This document shows positions 11,710 to 15,931 of a stretch of DNA of 15,931 nt, piece after piece. The stretch is from the NCBI GenBank assembly GCA_003511885.1, contig DOIX01000187.1:1-15931 (forward strand), read 5' to 3'. The notes beneath the pieces were generated by a model. The model ran no database searches. It was not told the DNA's origin and was given only the letters and a program-made list of their open reading frames with translations. Position 1 is the stretch's first letter; every line of letters begins with the position of its first letter. The translations under genes and the position numbers were made by a program. This DNA is from Cyanobacteria bacterium UBA11153 (GTDB lineage Bacteria > Cyanobacteriota > Cyanobacteriia > Cyanobacteriales > Coleofasciculaceae).

Positions 11710-14256
11710 ATGGCTAAACAGTTAAACCTACTGGCAACCGGACAGGTAATCCCCACTGCACTCCACTCTGAGATGCAAAGGTCTTATCTTGAATACGCCA
11801 TGAGTGTAATCGTTGGGCGTGCCTTACCTGATGTGCGGGATGGTTTAAAACCCGTCCATAGACGGATTTTATATGCCATGCACGAATTAGGTTTGACACC
11901 AGATCGACCTTATCGTAAATGTGCCCGCGTGGTGGGAGATGTATTGGGAAAATATCACCCCCACGGAGATCAAGCTGTTTACGATGCCTTAGTGAGGCTA
12001 GTCCAGGACTTTTCAACACGGTATCCTCTCCTTGCTGGTCATGGCAACTTTGGTTCGGTAGATAACGATCCGCCAGCAGCAATGCGTTACACTGAAACCC
12101 GATTGTCGCCTGTTAGTCATGAAGCACTCCTTTCTGAAATTGGCGAAGCCACTGTTGATTTTATCGATAACTTTGATAATTCACAGCAAGAACCAGTTGT
12201 CTTGCCTGCTCAGTTACCCATATTATTGCTTAATGGCTGTTCTGGCATTGCCGTGGGGATGGCAACGAATATTCCTCCTCATAACTTGTCGGAAGTGGTT
12301 GATGGTTTAATTGCTTTGATCGACCAACCAGATTTGGATGAGAAGAAATTATGGCAATTGATTCCTGGACCTGATTTTCCTACTGGGGGGAGAATTGTCG
12401 AAGGTTCGGGGATTCGGGATGTTTATGCTACTGGTAGAGGCAGTATTGTCGTACAAGGGATTACTCATGTTGAAGAAATTGAAGTGGGGAGAGTCCGTAA
12501 GGGACGAAGAACTGCACTGGTGGTGACAGAATTACCTTATCAGGTGACAAAAGCTAGTTGGATTGAGAAAGTAGCTGAGTTAGTTAATCAGGGACGGATC
12601 GAAGGTATATCTGATTTACGAGATGAGAGCGATCGCACGGGGATGCGCGTGGTCATCGAGTTGAAACGGGATGCCCAGCCTCATCATGTGCTTCATGAAC
12701 TTTACAAGCAAACTGCCCTCCAAAGCAATTTTGGGGCAATTATGTTAGCGCTAGTGGATGGACAACCTCGTCAGCTCACCCTCCGTCAGTTATTAGAGGA
12801 ATTCCTCCAATTTCGCGAACAAACTCTGACTCGCCAATATGCCTACGAACTTCAACAGGAGCAAAAACGCCTCCATATCGTGGAAGGGCTACGAAGTTGT
12901 TTATCCCAGTTAGACGCTGCCATTGAAGTCTTGAAAAATGCCCCAGATGGAAGTACAGCCAATAGACATCTCCAAAATCAGTTAAATATTACCGAAATTC
13001 AAGCCGATGCCATTCTCGCCATGCCCTTCAGAAGAATTACAGGCTTAGAGAGGCAAAAACTGCAGAAAGAATTTGATGAATTAACTGCCAGAATCGCAGA
13101 ATTACAGCGACTACTCAGCAGCCGACAGGAATTGCTCAAAGCCCTGAAAAAGGATTTGCGATCGCTAAAACGCAAATACTCCGATCCCCGTCGCACTAAA
13201 ATAGATCTTCAAACCGATCCAGTCAAGACAGAGCCGAGTCAAAACACCAAAGACAAAACTCAAAACACCAACCCAGCCAAGCCCAACACCAAACACAAAA
13301 CACAAAACACAAAACAACTCTCACTATCAATTTCCGATCCCATCACAGAAGCCGAATTAAGCACAATAGAATTTACCTACCAAGGGTACGTCCAACGACA
13401 GCGCGGCATCATAGAGAAAAAATCCCCACAATCCATCCCAAAAGGCAATGATTTAGTCATTCAAACCCAAATCATCCCTACCAATGGCGAACTAGTAGTA
13501 ATTACCAGCGGCGGTAAAGCTTATCCTGTAAAAGTTAGAGATATCCCGCCCGCAGCCGGACTACATCAAGGAACCCCCCTAGTTAACTTATTACCAGAAA
13601 CCGCCCGTTCTGAAAAAATCATTACCCATTTTACCTGCCCAGATTCCAGCAGGAATGTTACACTAATTTTGCTTACTCAACAAGGACGAATCAAACGGAT
13701 ATCATTATCAGAACTAACCGATCTTACCCTACGCGGTCTGACCCTAATTAAAATCAAAGAAGACGATCGCTTACAGTATGTAACATTTGGTCAAACAGGA
13801 GAACAATTACTCTTAGGAACCAGCAACGGCAGAATTCTCCGCTTTGAGATTAACGACCAACAAATACCAGTAATGGGACGGATTACCCAAGGAAATCAAG
13901 CAGTGCGAATTTCCAGAAGCGAATCCTTAGTCGGTTGCGTAGCTCTAGAGACCCAAAGTAACCTATTATTGGTTTCAGAAAGAGGATACGGGAAACGCTT
14001 ACCAGCTAACGCCATCCGGCGGGGAAACCGAGGTGACCTTGGCACCCAGGCTTTACAATTTAAAACACCCACAGATATGCTGGTAGGGATGGTCGCCGCC
14101 CCAGCAGGAGGAGTTGCGATCGCAATCTCCAGCGAACAGCGCATTCTGCCTTTCCAATTAGACAGTGTAAAATTGTGGGGTAAAGATGGTAGTGGGGATA
14201 GATTAGTTCAACTGAGAAGCTCTGAAAAAATCATCGCTGTAAATGTTTTGAATTGA
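11710..14256 (+). CDS. Type II topoisomerase subunit A, GyrA/ParC family (topoisomerase IV-like)
   Basis: 848 residues. With a GyrB/ParE partner it cuts and passes duplex DNA. The breakage-reunion domain covers about 20-490: [38 protein letters not shown], and catalytic Y127 in PAAMRYTET. Residue Q88 stands where E. coli GyrA has Ser83. The linker at about 508-537 is an Asn/Thr/Lys/Gln-rich insert coded by tandem repeats. The C-terminal beta-pinwheel runs from about 545 to 840. The GyrA box (QRRGGKG) that gyrase needs for wrapping is degenerate: the equivalent is probably YVQRQRGII (560-568). I therefore lean to a decatenating, ParC-like role; many cyanobacteria have such a second A subunit besides GyrA, but family membership is certain and gyrase versus topoisomerase IV is not. 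AGGGA (11696-11700), 9 nt upstream, supports the ATG at 11710. Confidence 0.93.
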   Translation: MAKQLNLLATGQVIPTALHSEMQRSYLEYAMSVIVGRALPDVRDGLKPVHRRILYAMHELGLTPDRPYRKCARVVGDVLGKYHPHGDQAVYDALVRLVQDFSTRYPLLAGHGNFGSVDNDPPAAMRYTETRLSPVSHEALLSEIGEATVDFIDNFDNSQQEPVVLPAQLPILLLNGCSGIAVGMATNIPPHNLSEVVDGLIALIDQPDLDEKKLWQLIPGPDFPTGGRIVEGSGIRDVYATGRGSIVVQGITHVEEIEVGRVRKGRRTALVVTELPYQVTKASWIEKVAELVNQGRIEGISDLRDESDRTGMRVVIELKRDAQPHHVLHELYKQTALQSNFGAIMLALVDGQPRQLTLRQLLEEFLQFREQTLTRQYAYELQQEQKRLHIVEGLRSCLSQLDAAIEVLKNAPDGSTANRHLQNQLNITEIQADAILAMPFRRITGLERQKLQKEFDELTARIAELQRLLSSRQELLKALKKDLRSLKRKYSDPRRTKIDLQTDPVKTEPSQNTKDKTQNTNPAKPNTKHKTQNTKQLSLSISDPITEAELSTIEFTYQGYVQRQRGIIEKKSPQSIPKGNDLVIQTQIIPTNGELVVITSGGKAYPVKVRDIPPAAGLHQGTPLVNLLPETARSEKIITHFTCPDSSRNVTLILLTQQGRIKRISLSELTDLTLRGLTLIKIKEDDRLQYVTFGQTGEQLLLGTSNGRILRFEINDQQIPVMGRITQGNQAVRISRSESLVGCVALETQSNLLLVSERGYGKRLPANAIRRGNRGDLGTQALQFKTPTDMLVGMVAAPAGGVAIAISSEQRILPFQLDSVKLWGKDGSGDRLVQLRSSEKIIAVNVLN
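13239..13314. repeat. In-frame heptamer-type repeats inside the topoisomerase gene
   Basis: A 21-nt unit (TCAAAACACCAAAGACAAAAC) starts at 13239 and begins again at 13260 (TCAAAACACCAA), that is three times seven. From 13294 to 13314 there are three exact units of CACAAAA. The reading frame stays open, giving residues such as [10 protein letters not shown] and KHKTQNTKQ. Confidence 0.85.
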
Positions 14257-14346
14257 AAGCAGCTATGAAATTAAGAGCTAAAATAAAAATTGCGAAAAAG
14301 TCAGAATTAGTAAGATTTAAACTCCCAGCCAAATTGTAGCTTAACC

Positions 14347-15699
14347 ATGACAGAACCACAGCGTCCACCAATTACACCACCACCCCCACCCCGCGTTCCA
14401 CCAGCACCACCCCCTCCCAGAGTCCCGGCTGCACCCCCTCCCAGAGGTGCGACACCACAAGCTACTCCATCAGGTGTCACCCAAGCAATGCCTTCACAAA
14501 CCCTACCCATGCCTCCAAGAGGTGGTCAAATCCCTTCAGCACCACCTCCAACCGCCCAGACAGCGCCCAGAAGCTCTCCAGCAGCACCATCGGTAGCCAA
14601 ATCGCGCACGCCAGCACCATCACCGGGTTTATCACCCGGACAACCCACATTAACCCATTTAATTCGCGAGGCTTTTGACAAGGGATTTTCAGATATTCAC
14701 GTTGGGGTGGGCGAGATACCCCGGATGCGCAACCGTGGAGAAATTGAGTCTACTAATTATCCGATGACAGATGAACCCACCTTTATGAGTTGGCTGCGGG
14801 AAATTCTCAGCGAGGAAGAAATCCGGCGCTTTCAAGATCATCTGGAATTTGATGGTGCAACTCAATATGATTTTGCCAGAGTCCGGATTAATATCTTCGA
14901 TACCCTAACAGGTCCTGCTTTAGTCATGCGTTTGATTCCCCTGACGATTTTGACTATGGAGCAGTTGCGCTTACCAACAGTATTCAGGGACGTTTGTCAT
15001 TATCACAAGGGTCTAATTTTGGTGACAGGACCGACAGGTTCTGGTAAGTCTACCACAATGGCGGCGATGGTTGACTACATCAATAAGGAGATGCCTAAGC
15101 ATATCATCACCATTGAAGACCCAATTGAGTTCGTTCACAAAAGTCGCAAATCTTTGATTAAACAGCGGGAGGTGGGGATGCACACTCGCAAGTTTGATAA
15201 TGCTTTAAAGGCATCTTTACGGGAAGATCCCGATTTAATTCTAGTGGGGGAAATGCGAGATAAGGAAACTGTAAATACAGCACTAAAAGCAGCTCAAACT
15301 GGTCACTTGGTTATGGGTACGCTCCACACAAATAGTGCGGTGAAAACTATTGAACGGATTCTCAATCTCTATAATGCTGACGAACAGAGCGCAATGCGGG
15401 TGGCAATTGCAGAATCTTTAGTAGCCATTATCGCTCAGGGTTTGTGCCGTACTACTGATGGCAAACGTGCTGCATTCCACGACATTCTCATTAATACTGA
15501 CACAGTTAAGGATTATGTCCGCAAAGGTCAATATGATGAAATTTCTGAAATCATGAGTACTAGCGAATTTGATGGTATGATCACCATGAATAAATCTTTG
15601 TTTAACCTTTATCAGGAGGGAAGGATTACTGAAGAAACGGCTTTGGAAATGTCACCCACTCAAAATGAAATGGCGATGATGCTACGGGGTAGAGTTTAA
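14347..15699 (+). CDS. PilT-type pilus retraction ATPase with proline-rich N-terminal leader
   Basis: 450 residues; PilT is a hexameric cytoplasmic ATPase that powers type IV pilus retraction and twitching or phototactic movement. Residues 1-98 are a disordered Pro/Ala/Arg-rich leader (TPPPPPRVPPAPPPPR), absent from classical PilT of about 345 residues. The N-terminal domain follows (FDKGFSDIHVGVGEIPRMR, 110-128). Then come Walker A GPTGSGKST (228-236), the Asp box ITIEDPIEF (254-262), the atypical Walker B DLILVGEMRD (296-305) and the His box TGHLVMGTLHT (318-328). The C-terminal AIRNLIRE motif needed for retraction is replaced by TVKDYVRK (386-393). No pilB or pilC gene is adjacent within the window, which fits a second PilT (PilT2-like) rather than the one in a pilB-pilT-pilC cluster. 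No clear ribosome binding site precedes the ATG, so an internal start is possible. Confidence 0.9.
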   Translation: MTEPQRPPITPPPPPRVPPAPPPPRVPAAPPPRGATPQATPSGVTQAMPSQTLPMPPRGGQIPSAPPPTAQTAPRSSPAAPSVAKSRTPAPSPGLSPGQPTLTHLIREAFDKGFSDIHVGVGEIPRMRNRGEIESTNYPMTDEPTFMSWLREILSEEEIRRFQDHLEFDGATQYDFARVRINIFDTLTGPALVMRLIPLTILTMEQLRLPTVFRDVCHYHKGLILVTGPTGSGKSTTMAAMVDYINKEMPKHIITIEDPIEFVHKSRKSLIKQREVGMHTRKFDNALKASLREDPDLILVGEMRDKETVNTALKAAQTGHLVMGTLHTNSAVKTIERILNLYNADEQSAMRVAIAESLVAIIAQGLCRTTDGKRAAFHDILINTDTVKDYVRKGQYDEISEIMSTSEFDGMITMNKSLFNLYQEGRITEETALEMSPTQNEMAMMLRGRV

Positions 15700-15824
15700 A
15701 TCCTATATTGACTATGCTCAAGTATCCTCTGACAGTTTTTAGGAAAGAGACAATGGCAAAACTATTCCACCAAGATTACCTTCGATACTAGTTTTCTGTC
15801 GGATGAGATACAGCTATTGAAACT

Positions 15825-15858
15825 AGAAACCAGTGTTTCTTAAAGAAATCTGGTTTCT
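15825..15858. repeat. Strong hairpin, possible terminator after the PilT gene
   Basis: AGAAACCAG (15825-15833) and CTGGTTTCT (15850-15858) pair perfectly, and inner TTTCTT/AAGAAA bases can extend the structure. It lies about 125 nt past the PilT-type stop. It resembles a GGTTTCT-type palindrome dispersed in cyanobacterial genomes. There is no T-tract, so it is a terminator only possibly. Confidence 0.6.
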
Positions 15859-15870
15859 GGAGTACTTCGA

Positions 15871-15897
15871 GTTATAGCAACCGCCACAGCGGTTAGG
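15871..15897. repeat. Palindromic dispersed repeat, family A, copy 3
   Basis: GTTATAGCAACCGCC, then ACA, then GCGGTTAGG. Relative to 211-237 the changes are in the loop and next to the stem, and the AACCGC/GCGGTT stem is kept. Confidence 0.75.
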
Positions 15898-15919
15898 GCA
15901 TAGAGAGAGCATAGAGAGA
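15898..15919. repeat. 11-nt tandem repeat
   Basis: GCATAGAGAGA occurs twice in direct succession, joined to the end of palindromic repeat A. Confidence 0.8.
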
Positions 15920-15931
15920 TTGGTAGGGGTG

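Noticed and set aside
14307..14510. Minus-strand Gly-rich frame opposite the PilT-type gene
   Set aside because: It is the antisense of the proline codons (CCN read as GGN); the plus-strand gene explains it.

Overview
This window looks like chromosomal DNA of a cyanobacterium, probably a filamentous, non-heterocystous Oscillatoriales-type strain (the order is a guess from gene flavour). Three things support this. Thirteen copies of the HIP1 palindrome GCGATCGC are present, all inside genes, where chance would give fewer than one. Gaps between genes are long and full of short tandem and palindromic repeats. Several proteins are of typically cyanobacterial type: a DUF6464-like protein, a second GyrA/ParC-type topoisomerase subunit, a PilT-type ATPase with a proline-rich leader, and a DevB/DevC-like adaptor and permease pair.

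Layout. 1-512: no intact gene; a C-terminal scrap of what looks like a type II restriction endonuclease (minus strand, 55-210) sits between two dispersed repeats, followed by the terminator of the next gene. 513-1397 (-): secreted or anchored protein of unknown function. 1747-3633 (+): an OmpA-domain envelope protein followed 6 nt later by fmt (methionyl-tRNA formyltransferase). 3671-4033 (-): small Cys-rich DUF6464-like protein. 4396-5742 (+): TldE/PmbA-type protein. 5743-6256: gene-free, rich in inverted repeats. 6257-9329 (-): two-gene operon, HlyD/MacA-type adaptor then MacB/FtsX-type permease with overlapping ends and no ATPase gene in the window. 9670-10545 (+): exported TPR protein. 10546-11175: repeat-filled gap. 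11176-11574 (-): stand-alone CheY-like receiver. 11710-14256 (+): topoisomerase A subunit. 14347-15699 (+): PilT-type retraction ATPase. 15700-15931: repeats only.

How the genes fit together. There is no single large pathway. The clearest functional unit is the adaptor-permease pair, which should form an ABC-driven efflux or export assembly with an ATPase encoded elsewhere. Fmt and the topoisomerase are housekeeping genes. The OmpA-type protein, TPR protein and PilT ATPase act at the envelope or on pili.

The most unusual features are the repeats: at least ten short tandem arrays share a 7-nt period, several touch or contain stop codons, and one lies in frame inside the topoisomerase gene. 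The adaptor also carries 26-residue repeats expanded on both arms of its predicted coiled-coil hairpin. I found no CRISPR array, tRNA, rRNA or intact transposase, and nothing I can honestly call a new multi-gene system.
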